DNA of 8,733 nucleotides, taken from contig CALALS010000188.1 in assembly GCA_937925525.1 (NCBI GenBank), forward strand, positions 1 to 8,733, written 5' to 3'. This document shows positions 1 to 6,576 of this stretch, one piece after another. The stretch comes from an uncultured Flavobacteriales bacterium (GTDB lineage: Bacteria; Bacteroidota; Bacteroidia; Flavobacteriales_E; Vicingaceae). The position numbers and the translations under genes are program-made. The stretch's first letter is position 1; each line of letters starts with the position of its first letter. The notes below the pieces were generated by a model. That model saw nothing but the letters and a program-made list of their open reading frames with translations, had not been told where the DNA came from and did not search any database.

Positions 1-270
1 CACAAAAATTTACCGAGCAATAAATTGTTTCCTATTCTACTTATTCGATTATTTATAGATGGTATAGGCGGAATGAAGCTTCTTTTTTCTGACGGATTTT
101 CTCACCTGATTGCAGTTATAAAAGCACATTTCCATTTTTACTGGTACTTTTTTAAGAATCAAAGGAAAAGAAAACTATCTAAGCCAAGTTGGCACAAAGA
201 AATTTACAACAAGAGTATCCTTCTTGACTTCTTTTTAAGAAAGAAGAAAAAATATTCTCAGCTAAAATAA
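1..270 (+). CDS. Glycosyltransferase family 2, C-terminal fragment (5' end outside window)
   Basis: The reading frame is open from the first base to a TAA at 268-270 and has no ATG near its beginning, so this is the 3' end of a gene that starts before the window. A TTG at 25 could be read as a start but needs no such role. The visible 89 residues contain a hydrophobic stretch followed by a pattern like RLFIDGIGGMKLLF, then IAVIKAHFHFYWYF, then a very basic tail (KRKLSK and FLRKKKK). From memory this matches the membrane-proximal C-terminal region of Bacteroidota family 2 glycosyltransferases, which act at the cytoplasmic face on polysaccharide or glycolipid precursors. The catalytic GT-A domain is not in the window, so the donor and acceptor cannot be stated. 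The stop lies inside the convergent thioesterase gene (13-base overlap). Confidence 0.72.
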   Translation, partial: HKNLPSNKLFPILLIRLFIDGIGGMKLLFSDGFSHLIAVIKAHFHFYWYFFKNQRKRKLSKPSWHKEIYNKSILLDFFLRKKKKYSQLK

Positions 271-665
271 GGCTCCAATACAGATAAAAACTCTTTAGGA
301 GCCGCTAACGGTTTATTCAACTTTGCATCAATAAAAACAAGTGTTGTATTTGCCTTAGTAATTAAATCTTCATTTTCATTATATACTTCATATTCAAACT
401 TCAGCCTTGCAGTTGGTAATTCTGTGATCATTACTACAATTTTAAGTAAGTCATCATAATATGCAGGTTTTATATATTTTACAGAATAATCTAACACAGG
501 TAATAAAACTCCTTCATCTTCCATTTTTCTGTAAGACATTCCTAATTCCCTTAATGCTTCTACCCTAGCCACTTCAAAATATTCGGCATAATTTCCATAA
601 TAGGCATATCCCATTCTATCTGTTTCTCCATATCTCACTCTTAATTGAATTGACGTTCTATACAT
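258..665 (-). CDS. Acyl-CoA thioesterase, hot-dog fold (YbgC/4HBT family)
   Basis: The 135-residue product has the normal length for a single hot-dog thioesterase, which hydrolyses acyl-CoA thioesters in the cytoplasm. The family signature is near the N-terminus: RYGETDRMGYAYYGNY, with the Asp of TDRMG (residue 16) in the place of the catalytic Asp of YbgC, followed by YFEVARVEALRELG. A further conserved-looking part is DYSVKYIKPAYYDD, the second strand region. I chose the ATG at 663-665. An in-frame ATG at 684-686 would add seven residues before the conserved part and would lie on a -7-like box (TTATTTTG, minus strand, 684-691). The substrate chain length cannot be read from the sequence. 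The gene is divergent from the split nucleotidase unit and its stop overlaps the end of the glycosyltransferase gene. Confidence 0.9.
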   Translation of the reverse strand: MYRTSIQLRVRYGETDRMGYAYYGNYAEYFEVARVEALRELGMSYRKMEDEGVLLPVLDYSVKYIKPAYYDDLLKIVVMITELPTARLKFEYEVYNENEDLITKANTTLVFIDAKLNKPLAAPKEFLSVLEPYFS

Positions 666-736
666 AACTAAATGATTTAACCACAAAATAACAAATTAAT
701 ATAATATTACTTTCTAGCTAAAAATAAGATTTAACT

Positions 737-744
737 TACTTTTG
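737..744 (+). promoter_or_regulatory. Candidate Bacteroidota -7 box (TACTTTTG) for the split nucleotidase unit
   Basis: TACTTTTG matches the Bacteroidota -7 consensus TAnnTTTG exactly and ends 13 bases before the ATG at 758. Only a poor -33 match (TTTC at 711-714) is seen. It lies in the short divergent gap between the thioesterase and nucleotidase genes. If used, transcription would start about 7 bases before the ATG. The consensus is established knowledge; its use here is inferred. Confidence 0.45.
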
Positions 745-757
745 GAAAGTGAAATTA

Positions 758-1474
758 ATGCTTTACATACTTCTACTATTTATTTCTCTGGGTGCTTGTC
801 AACCCAAAATAAGCCAGACGACCTACAAAATGGAAGAAATTAATCAAACTCTTCCTCTAACAGACTCTATTATTTCACCTTACAAGAAATCTTTAGATAA
901 AGAAATGAAAGAAGTTATTTGCTTTAGTGAACAAGCCATGGAAAAAGGACAACCGGAAAGCTTACTGGGAAATTGGGTGGCAGACTTATCTTTTAATTAT
1001 GCTAAAAAATCTACTAACATAAATCCTCATTTTTGTATCTTAAATTATGGTGGATTAAGAACAAGTATTCCAAAAGGAGAAATAACCAAAGAACGTATTT
1101 ATTCGTTAATGCCATTTGAGAATGAATTAGTAGTTGTTGTCATCACAAAAGAAAAGTTTAATCAACTTATAAAGTATTTAATAAGTGTAGGAGGACAACC
1201 CGTTAGCAACATTACCATTAAAAAAATCTCAGAAGATGTTGAAAAAGTTAAAATTGAAGGCGTTGATATTAACACACAAAAAGAGTTTAGAGTACTCACA
1301 ACCGATTATCTTGCCAAAGGAGGAGATAAAATGGATTTTTTTCTTAACCCTATTGAGATAATTTATACAAATATGAAGCTGAGAGAGGTAATTATAAATC
1401 ATTGTATTGATACTAATTCAAAAGGAAAGAAAATTTCATCACAGCTAGACAACAGAATAAGTATAAATGAATAG
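758..1474 (+). CDS. 5'-nucleotidase C-terminal (substrate-binding) domain lipoprotein
   Basis: This 238-residue protein is the substrate-binding half of a UshA/CD73-type 5'-nucleotidase as a stand-alone chain. The N-terminus is hydrophobic and ends in LGAC (Cys14), a lipobox, so it is probably lipid-anchored outside the cytoplasm. Domain landmarks in order: ESLLGNWVAD, ILNYGGLR (Asn96 and Arg101 match the Asn and Arg of NGGGIR in CD73, which bind substrate), the SLMPFENEL loop, VGGQP, and TTDYLAKGGD, where an aromatic residue normally stacks on the base. No metallophosphatase motifs are present; they are in the next gene. Start choice: ATG 758 fits the -7 box, but an in-frame GTG at 749 would add MKL and give the signal peptide its missing positive charge, so it stays possible. 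The end overlaps the next gene by 8 bases, suggesting translational coupling. Confidence 0.87.
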   Translation: MLYILLLFISLGACQPKISQTTYKMEEINQTLPLTDSIISPYKKSLDKEMKEVICFSEQAMEKGQPESLLGNWVADLSFNYAKKSTNINPHFCILNYGGLRTSIPKGEITKERIYSLMPFENELVVVVITKEKFNQLIKYLISVGGQPVSNITIKKISEDVEKVKIEGVDINTQKEFRVLTTDYLAKGGDKMDFFLNPIEIIYTNMKLREVIINHCIDTNSKGKKISSQLDNRISINE

Positions 1475-2375
1475 AAAAGACTTTATAAAAAAATCTTTAG
1501 TAAGCGGAGCTGGTATTGCCCTTTTACCTCCTATGGCATTTGACTATAGGAAATCAAATTTTACAAAAATCACTATTCTTCATACCAATGACGTGCACTC
1601 ACACATAGAGCCTTTTCCTGAAAACGATGCAAAATACCCGGGAATGGGTGGAGTTTCAAAAAGAGCTTGGTTAATCAACCAAATTAGAAATGAGGAAAAA
1701 AATGTTTTGCTTTTTGATTCGGGAGATATTTTTCAGGGAACACCTTACTTTAATAAATATGGTGGTGAATTAGAATTTAAATTAATGAGTGCCATGCAAT
1801 ATGATGCAGCCACAATTGGTAATCATGATTTTGATAATGGTATTGATGGTTTAGATAAAATGCTAGTTCATGCTAAGTTTCCTTTTTTAAATGTAAATTA
1901 TGATTTCTCAAAAACCGTTTTAAACAATAAAGTATCCAACTATAAAATTTTTAAAAAAGATAATATAAAGGTTGGAGTTTTTGGGATGGGAGTTGAACTT
2001 GACGGGCTAGTTCTACCACAACTCTATAAAGAAACCAGATATTTAAACCCAATAGAAAAAGCAATAGAGACTTCAGAAATATTAAAAACAACAGAAAAGT
2101 GCGATTTGATTATTTGTCTATCTCATTTAGGATATGAATATAATTCTGAAAAAGTATCAGATAGAGTTTTAGCAAATGAAGTACCATACATAGATATTAT
2201 TCTCGGTGGTCATACCCATACTTTTTTAGATAAATCAGTTACCATTAAAAACTCTGAAAATAAAACCATGATTTGCCAAGCTGGTTGGGCAGGTCTCAGA
2301 CTAGGAAGAGTTGATTGCTGGGTAGAGAAAAAAAGTCAATTAAGAGAATTTCATTCAAATAATATTATTTTATAA
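1467..2375 (+). CDS. Metallophosphatase (5'-nucleotidase catalytic domain), exported
   Basis: This 302-residue calcineurin-like metallophosphatase is the catalytic half of a UshA-type 5'-nucleotidase, which removes phosphate from nucleotides or nucleotide sugars outside the cytoplasm. All dinuclear-metal motifs are visible: TNDVHSH (Asp42, His44), DSGDIFQG (Asp84), GNHD (Asn119, His120), CLSHLG (His220) and GGHTHT (His249, His251). The N-terminus (RKDFIKKS followed by a hydrophobic run to LLPP) resembles a Tat signal but has RK instead of RR, so the export route is uncertain. The chain ends right after the catalytic domain; the substrate-binding domain is encoded by the gene just upstream. 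The ATG lies inside the end of that gene (ATGAATAG), so the two are almost certainly co-expressed and probably form one enzyme. Catalytic residues look intact. Confidence 0.9.
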   Translation: MNRKDFIKKSLVSGAGIALLPPMAFDYRKSNFTKITILHTNDVHSHIEPFPENDAKYPGMGGVSKRAWLINQIRNEEKNVLLFDSGDIFQGTPYFNKYGGELEFKLMSAMQYDAATIGNHDFDNGIDGLDKMLVHAKFPFLNVNYDFSKTVLNNKVSNYKIFKKDNIKVGVFGMGVELDGLVLPQLYKETRYLNPIEKAIETSEILKTTEKCDLIICLSHLGYEYNSEKVSDRVLANEVPYIDIILGGHTHTFLDKSVTIKNSENKTMICQAGWAGLRLGRVDCWVEKKSQLREFHSNNIIL

Positions 2376-2399
2376 ATAGTTATACAAGCAACTATTTTT
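2374..2399 (+). terminator. Weak intrinsic terminator-like hairpin after the nucleotidase pair
   Basis: AAATAGTT (2374-2381) and AACTATTT (2390-2397) form a perfect 8-base-pair stem with an 8-base loop, and a run of five T ends at 2399. The stem is AT-rich, so termination may be partial. It begins within the stop codon of the metallophosphatase gene and separates it from the next gene. Confidence 0.4.
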
Positions 2400-2445
2400 A
2401 GTAATTTTCGTCTTTATTAGTGGTTTTAAATCATTATGTTGTTTT

Positions 2446-4308
2446 ATGGGTAAAGGAATAATAAACAAATACGGAAGAGTATATTCATTGTTAATTGCGT
2501 TATTGCTATTAACATCCTATCAATCGGTCTTTTCTCAGGGTACATTAATGCCAATAGGTCCTCAATCAAACACTTTTAGTAGTATGGTAAGAGGTTACTA
2601 TTTTACTGCGCCAGCAAGTTTTACCATTTGTGGGCTGTATATTCCTACTACTGCGTCAACCGGTGCTCAAAACGTAGAAGTAGTTAGATTTACTGCAGGG
2701 CCACCACCGGCTTATCCTGCTACAACCAACAATTTTGTGTCATTGTTTTATTTACCAAACCATGCCCCCAACGCTATCATACCCTGTAACATTCAGGTAA
2801 ATGCAGGAGATGTGATAGGTATTTATGGAGCCAGAGGTGCGGGAATGGTAAATAGTTATGATGGCGTACAATATGCTTCTAACATTTTAGGTTTTCCGGT
2901 AACCCTATTCAGAAGTGGAATGCAAGCTAATCTTTCAACACAACAAATGGCTAACATTTGGAATGAAAACAACTATAATATAGGTAGAATTGAAATGTAT
3001 TATAACTGTTGTTCTACTCCGGTTTATAGTAATGCAAATGCAACCATTTGTCAAAACGACAGTATTTTACTTGGCGGAGCATACCAAAATACTCCCGGTA
3101 ATTATAATGATACTCTTTTTGGGGCTGCAGTAGGCGGATGTGACAGTATAATTACCACAACACTAACAGTCAACCCAGTTTCAACTACAAACACAAACGC
3201 ACAAATATGTCAGGGAGATAGCATTTTAGTAGGTGGAGCTTACCAAACTACATCAGGAAATTATAATGACACACTTTATGGTGGTGCAGCAAATGGTTGT
3301 GATAGTATTATTACAACTAACTTAAATGTTTACCCTGTACCTGTAAATAATGTTAATACTAGCATTTGTCAAGGAGACAGTATTTTACTTGCAGGAGTCT
3401 ACCAAAAAAATTCAGGTATATATAATGATACCATTTATAATGGCTCTTCACATGGTTGCGATAGTGTTGTAAGTACAAACCTCACTGTAATTCCAATACC
3501 CATTGGCAATGCAAACGCAAGAGTTTGTGACGGTGACAGTATATTAATCGGAAGCAGTTATTACTCAACAGCAGGTGTTTACCCTTATACTATTCCTAAC
3601 GGAAGTGCATCAGGTTGTGATAGTATTGTTAATGTTAATTTAACGATTGATTATGCTTTTTCAAATCATCAAGACTTAACAATTTGTCAAGGAGATAGTG
3701 TTTTAGTGGGTGGACAGTATGTTTCTAAGTTTGGGTATAATGAAGTAAAATATCAATCTATTAATGGGTGTGATAGTGTATATACAGCTACCATAGCATT
3801 CCGTCCACAATTTGATTATACTCTGCCTGACGATACTATTTTGTGTTTAGGCAAGTACTTGACTTTACAACCTCCTATCAATTATAACTATTATAGCTTG
3901 ATGTGGGAAAATGGAAGCACAAGCCCTGAAAGAGAAATTGATACTGCAGGCACTTATGTTATGACCTATCAACATCATATTTGTAATCATCAGGGAACAG
4001 ACGAAATAAATGTATTATTTGAAAATTGTGACTTCTATATATATGTACCAAATACTTTTACGCCCGACAAAGATGGATTAAATGAAGGGTTTGCGCCTGT
4101 TATTTATGGTGAGTTTACAGATTATTCCTTTAGAATATTTAATAGGTGGGGAGAGTTATTGTTTGAATCAAATACACATGGTGAATCATGGAAAGGAACT
4201 TATTTAAATGAAGCCGTTAAGTCTGATGTTTATGTTTGGCAGTTAGAGGTAAAACCTAAAAAAGGTAAATTAACTATCCAAACAGGAAAAGTTACTATAT
4301 TGAAATAA
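2446..4308 (+). CDS. Secreted Cys-repeat protein with C-terminal type IX secretion (type B) sorting domain
   Basis: This 620-residue exported protein has a signal peptide (basic start, hydrophobic core 14-24, likely cut after VFS at residue 30). Residues 31-190 form a domain I do not recognise, with Cys62, Cys114 and a CC pair at 188-189. Five repeats follow at about 196-453: an ICQGDSILLGG-like start, a YxTTSGNYNDT middle and a GCDSIITT end, each carrying two cysteines. Residues 455-528 resemble an Ig/PKD-like module (MWENGSTS, DTAGTY). The end, from VPNTFTPDKDGLNEGF to the last residue (534-620), including IFNRWGELLF and SDVYVWQLEV, is the gliding-motility type C-terminal domain recognised by the type IX secretion system. 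The protein is therefore probably secreted or attached to the cell surface, perhaps for adhesion. No enzymatic motif is visible. It sits between housekeeping genes and appears to be transcribed alone. Confidence 0.88.
   Translation: MGKGIINKYGRVYSLLIALLLLTSYQSVFSQGTLMPIGPQSNTFSSMVRGYYFTAPASFTICGLYIPTTASTGAQNVEVVRFTAGPPPAYPATTNNFVSLFYLPNHAPNAIIPCNIQVNAGDVIGIYGARGAGMVNSYDGVQYASNILGFPVTLFRSGMQANLSTQQMANIWNENNYNIGRIEMYYNCCSTPVYSNANATICQNDSILLGGAYQNTPGNYNDTLFGAAVGGCDSIITTTLTVNPVSTTNTNAQICQGDSILVGGAYQTTSGNYNDTLYGGAANGCDSIITTNLNVYPVPVNNVNTSICQGDSILLAGVYQKNSGIYNDTIYNGSSHGCDSVVSTNLTVIPIPIGNANARVCDGDSILIGSSYYSTAGVYPYTIPNGSASGCDSIVNVNLTIDYAFSNHQDLTICQGDSVLVGGQYVSKFGYNEVKYQSINGCDSVYTATIAFRPQFDYTLPDDTILCLGKYLTLQPPINYNYYSLMWENGSTSPEREIDTAGTYVMTYQHHICNHQGTDEINVLFENCDFYIYVPNTFTPDKDGLNEGFAPVIYGEFTDYSFRIFNRWGELLFESNTHGESWKGTYLNEAVKSDVYVWQLEVKPKKGKLTIQTGKVTILK
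3031..3810 (+). repeat. Five tandem 159-base coding repeats (53-residue Cys-pair units)
   Basis: The first Cys of each unit is encoded at 3049, 3208, 3367, 3526 and 3685, an exact 159-base spacing four times. In units 1-4 the second Cys lies 30 residues after the first; in unit 5 it lies 28 residues after. The protein sequence is well conserved, but many third codon positions differ (five of eight codons in GCDSIITT between units 1 and 2), which implies old duplication kept by selection rather than recent expansion. Confidence 0.9.
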
Positions 4309-4333
4309 AAAACTTTACATTTTACCGTTTTTT
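4307..4333 (+). terminator. Possible weak terminator after the repeat protein
   Basis: AAAAAAC (4307-4313) can pair with GTTTTTT (4327-4333) around a 13-base loop, followed by more T-rich sequence to 4341. The stem has a single G-C pair, so the signal is weak and could be chance in AT-rich DNA. Confidence 0.25.
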
Positions 4334-4562
4334 CTTTTTTTCATAACACCTAGATTTTTAACCACTTATACTGTCTGTTTTTACTACGTATAAATAACGA
4401 GTGATACAAGTATAATTTTTCAAAAAAACAATAGGTAAAAAACTTTTTTTTAAACTTTTTTATATCAATATTTGTTCTGCTGAAAAAAAGAAGGTAACTT
4501 ACCTTGATTTTTTAAGGCTACTAAGAAGTTTTAGTATCACTTATTTTAAAGAAAAAACCACT
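4309..4562 (+). promoter_or_regulatory. dnaA: dnaA upstream region, AT-rich, promoter not clearly identified
   Basis: This 254-base gap before dnaA has no convincing gene. It holds long A and T runs (4425-4465), a one-mismatch -7 box (AATATTTG at 4467-4474), a 15-base palindrome (4491-4505) and a small inverted repeat TACTAA/TTAGTA (4519-4536, 6-base loop). No DnaA box close to TTATCCACA was found; the best partial match is TTAACCACT at 4358-4366, with two mismatches. It is most likely the dnaA promoter and leader. I see no support for it being the replication origin. Confidence 0.4.
4491..4505. promoter_or_regulatory. Perfect 15-base palindrome upstream of dnaA, candidate operator
   Basis: AAGGTAA (4491-4497), a central C, then TTACCTT (4499-4505) form a perfect inverted repeat 57 bases before the dnaA ATG. 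It is more GC-containing than its surroundings and would lie just after a start site directed by the weak -7 box at 4467-4474. It could bind a dimeric regulator. Too short a loop argues against an RNA hairpin. No regulator can be named. Confidence 0.4.
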
Positions 4563-5993
4563 ATGCAGAAACACGAACAAGTTTGGGAAAATTGTTTGAA
4601 AATTATCAAAGATAATGTGAGTCTGCAAGCCTACAAAACATGGTTCGAACCTATTAAACCAAAAAAGTTAAAAGCAAGCGTATTAACAATACAGGTTCCG
4701 AGTCAGTTTTTTTACGAATGGCTTGAAGAGCATTATGTTTCATTATTAAAAAAAACCATTAGAAAAGAATTAGGAGAAGAAGGTAGATTGGAATATAGCA
4801 TCATAATGGAAAGCAGTGCAAGCAGCTCAAAACCATATACTGTTAAAATTCCTACCACTAACAGAATGGCACTAAAAAATCCGCCTGTAACATTACCTGT
4901 AGATTTAAACAAAGACAAGCCTATTAAAAATCCTTTCATTATTCCGGGATTAAAAAAGGTTAATGTGGATTCACAATTAAATCCAAATTACTCTTTTGCT
5001 AATTTCGTTGAAGGTGATTGCAATAGATTAGCTCGTTCTGCCGGTTTTGCAGTTGCAAAAAATCCAGGGGGAACAGCATTCAATCCACTATTAATTTACG
5101 GTGGTGTTGGTTTAGGAAAAACTCATTTGGCACACGCAATCGGAATTGAAATTAAAGACAAGCATCCTTCAAAAACTGTACTGTACGTTTCTTCTGAAAA
5201 ATTTACGCATCAGTTTATCGATGCAATCAGAAATAACAATCACAATGATTTCATTCACTTCTATCAAATGATAGATGTCCTTATTATTGATGATGTTCAG
5301 TTTTTTGCAGGTAAAGAAAAAACACAAGATGTGTTTTTCCACATCTTTAATCACCTTCACCAAACAGGAAAACAATTAGTTTTAACTTCTGATAAAGCAC
5401 CAATTGAACTTCAAGGTTTTGAACAAAGACTTCTTTCAAGGTTTAAGTGGGGACTTTCTGCTGATTTACAAGCACCGGATTTAGAAACAAGAATTGCAAT
5501 TCTTGAAAAGAAAATGTACAACGAAGGTTTAGACTTGCCAAAAGAAGTTGCAGAATATTTAGCATACAGCATTACTACAAACGTTAGAGAACTTGAAGGC
5601 GCATTAATATCATTACTTGCTCAATCATCACTAAATAAAAAGTCAATTACACTAGAATTGGCAAAACAAATGATTGACAAGTTTGTAAAAAATACTGCCA
5701 GAGAGGTTTCTATTGACTACATACAAAAAGTGGTTTGCGATTATTTTGATTTACCAATTGAATTGATGAAATCAAAAACCAGAAAAAGAGAGGTTGTTCA
5801 GGCAAGACAAATTGCCATGTATTTCTCAAAACAATTGACCAAATCTAGCCTTGCTACAATAGGAATGCACTGCGGAGGAAAAGATCACGCAACAGTTCTT
5901 CATGCTTGCAAAACAGTGAACAACCTAATGGAAACTGACAAACGTTTCAGAGGTTATGTTGATGATTTAAGAAAGAAAATTAGTTTACAATAA
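4563..5993 (+). CDS. dnaA: Chromosomal replication initiator protein DnaA
   Basis: This is a full-length (476-residue) DnaA, the AAA+ ATPase that binds the origin, opens the DNA and helps load the helicase. Domain I is at the start (VWENCLKIIKDNVSLQAYKTWF), followed by a variable linker to about residue 140. The ATPase domain shows Walker A GGVGLGKT (180-187), Walker B LIIDDVQFF (Asp243, Asp244), sensor 1 around LVLTSDKAP, the arginine finger in SRFKWGL (Arg293) and sensor 2 in NVRELEGAL (Arg342). Domain IV ends with the DNA-binding signature CGGKDHATVLHACKTV, with Lys440 where the common form is GGRDH. The ATG follows an AT-rich leader without a clear ribosome site, usual in this phylum. The gene appears to be transcribed alone and ends at a strong terminator. 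Confidence 0.98.
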   Translation: MQKHEQVWENCLKIIKDNVSLQAYKTWFEPIKPKKLKASVLTIQVPSQFFYEWLEEHYVSLLKKTIRKELGEEGRLEYSIIMESSASSSKPYTVKIPTTNRMALKNPPVTLPVDLNKDKPIKNPFIIPGLKKVNVDSQLNPNYSFANFVEGDCNRLARSAGFAVAKNPGGTAFNPLLIYGGVGLGKTHLAHAIGIEIKDKHPSKTVLYVSSEKFTHQFIDAIRNNNHNDFIHFYQMIDVLIIDDVQFFAGKEKTQDVFFHIFNHLHQTGKQLVLTSDKAPIELQGFEQRLLSRFKWGLSADLQAPDLETRIAILEKKMYNEGLDLPKEVAEYLAYSITTNVRELEGALISLLAQSSLNKKSITLELAKQMIDKFVKNTAREVSIDYIQKVVCDYFDLPIELMKSKTRKREVVQARQIAMYFSKQLTKSSLATIGMHCGGKDHATVLHACKTVNNLMETDKRFRGYVDDLRKKISLQ

Positions 5994-6008
5994 AAATAAA
6001 CACTTCAG

Positions 6009-6038
6009 AAAAGGCTCTCAAAATATGAGAGCTTTTTT
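6009..6038 (+). terminator. Intrinsic terminator of dnaA
   Basis: GCTCTCA (6014-6020) pairs perfectly with TGAGAGC (6026-6032) around the loop AAATA, and six T follow at 6033-6038. The A run at 6009-6012 can extend the stem against the T run. It lies 15 bases after the dnaA stop codon and is the clearest terminator in the window. Confidence 0.9.
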
Positions 6039-6088
6039 GTTTTATAAACAAATTAAAAACAAAATCACTATTTTATATTAGTAAGTAT

Positions 6089-6096
6089 TATCTTTC
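6089..6096 (+). promoter_or_regulatory. Candidate -7 box (TATCTTTC, one mismatch) for the phosphatase-methylase unit
   Basis: TATCTTTC differs from TAnnTTTG only in its last base and ends 15 bases before the ATG at 6112, the same distance range as the exact matches at 737 and 8403. The terminator just upstream means this unit needs its own promoter. Confidence 0.35.
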
Positions 6097-6111
6097 GGAA
6101 AAATGTGAGGT

Positions 6112-6576
6112 ATGAAGAGTATTTTAATGGTTTGCTTAGGAAACATTTGTAGGTCGCCATTAGCTCAGGGAATTTTAGAGCACAAGCTAAAAGAAAGAGG
6201 CATTAAAGCTTATGTAGATTCTGCGGGAACATCAGCTTATCACGAAAGTGAACATCCGGACAGGCGCTCAATTGAAGTTGCCAAAAAACATGGAATTGAT
6301 ATTTCAAAACAACGTTCAAGACCTTTTGACAGAATAGATTTTGATGAATTTGACCATATTTTTGTAATGGATTCTTCAAATTACCAAAATGTGATGGCTC
6401 TTGCCATAAGTGATGAACAAAAAAATAAAGTTGATTTAATTCTAAACTTTTTATACAAGAACGAAAACAGAGCTGTTCCTGACCCTTACTACAGTGAACT
6501 CGATGGATTTGAGAAAGTTTTTGATATGCTTGACAAAGCTTGTGATGAGCTAATTAATGAATTATTTAATGAGTAA
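6112..6576 (+). CDS. Low-molecular-weight protein-tyrosine phosphatase
   Basis: This 154-residue cytoplasmic enzyme has the family's usual size. The P-loop is at the N-terminus, VCLGNICRSP, giving the CX5R motif with Cys8 as nucleophile and Arg14 as phosphate binder. The general-acid Asp is in VPDPYY (Asp124), and DSAGTSAYH (about residues 36-44) matches the conserved DSAGT region. Such enzymes dephosphorylate phosphotyrosine in proteins, in some bacteria those linked to polysaccharide export; the partner here is unknown. Arsenate reductases of related fold are less likely because of the intact DPYY loop. GAGG lies only one base before the ATG, too close for a good ribosome site. The 3' end overlaps the methylase start by 8 bases (ATGAGTAA), so the two are probably translated together. 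Confidence 0.94.
   Translation: MKSILMVCLGNICRSPLAQGILEHKLKERGIKAYVDSAGTSAYHESEHPDRRSIEVAKKHGIDISKQRSRPFDRIDFDEFDHIFVMDSSNYQNVMALAISDEQKNKVDLILNFLYKNENRAVPDPYYSELDGFEKVFDMLDKACDELINELFNE

Noticed and set aside
271..303. Inverted repeat GGCTCC (271-276) and GGAGCC (298-303) just after the glycosyltransferase stop
   Set aside because: The 21-base loop is long, no T run follows on the plus strand, and the repeat lies inside the thioesterase coding sequence, so it is probably chance.
677..685. TTAACCACA, one mismatch from the DnaA box TTATCCACA
   Set aside because: A single isolated near-match in a short promoter gap far from dnaA; no cluster and no unwinding element, so no support for an origin.
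758..2375. The two nucleotidase genes as a frameshifted single gene
   Set aside because: The domain order is reversed relative to the single-chain enzyme and both parts have their own export signal, so a simple frameshift cannot produce it.
4425..4465. Long A and T runs before dnaA as a DNA-unwinding element of an origin
   Set aside because: The whole genome segment is AT-rich and no DnaA boxes lie beside it; more likely promoter-region composition.
4733..4939. 68-codon minus-strand open frame within dnaA
   Set aside because: It lies opposite the conserved dnaA reading frame, has no recognisable domain or start signal, and reads as a shadow.
5169..5375. 68-codon minus-strand open frame within the dnaA ATPase domain
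   Set aside because: It is antisense to the Walker B region of dnaA and shows no independent coding character.
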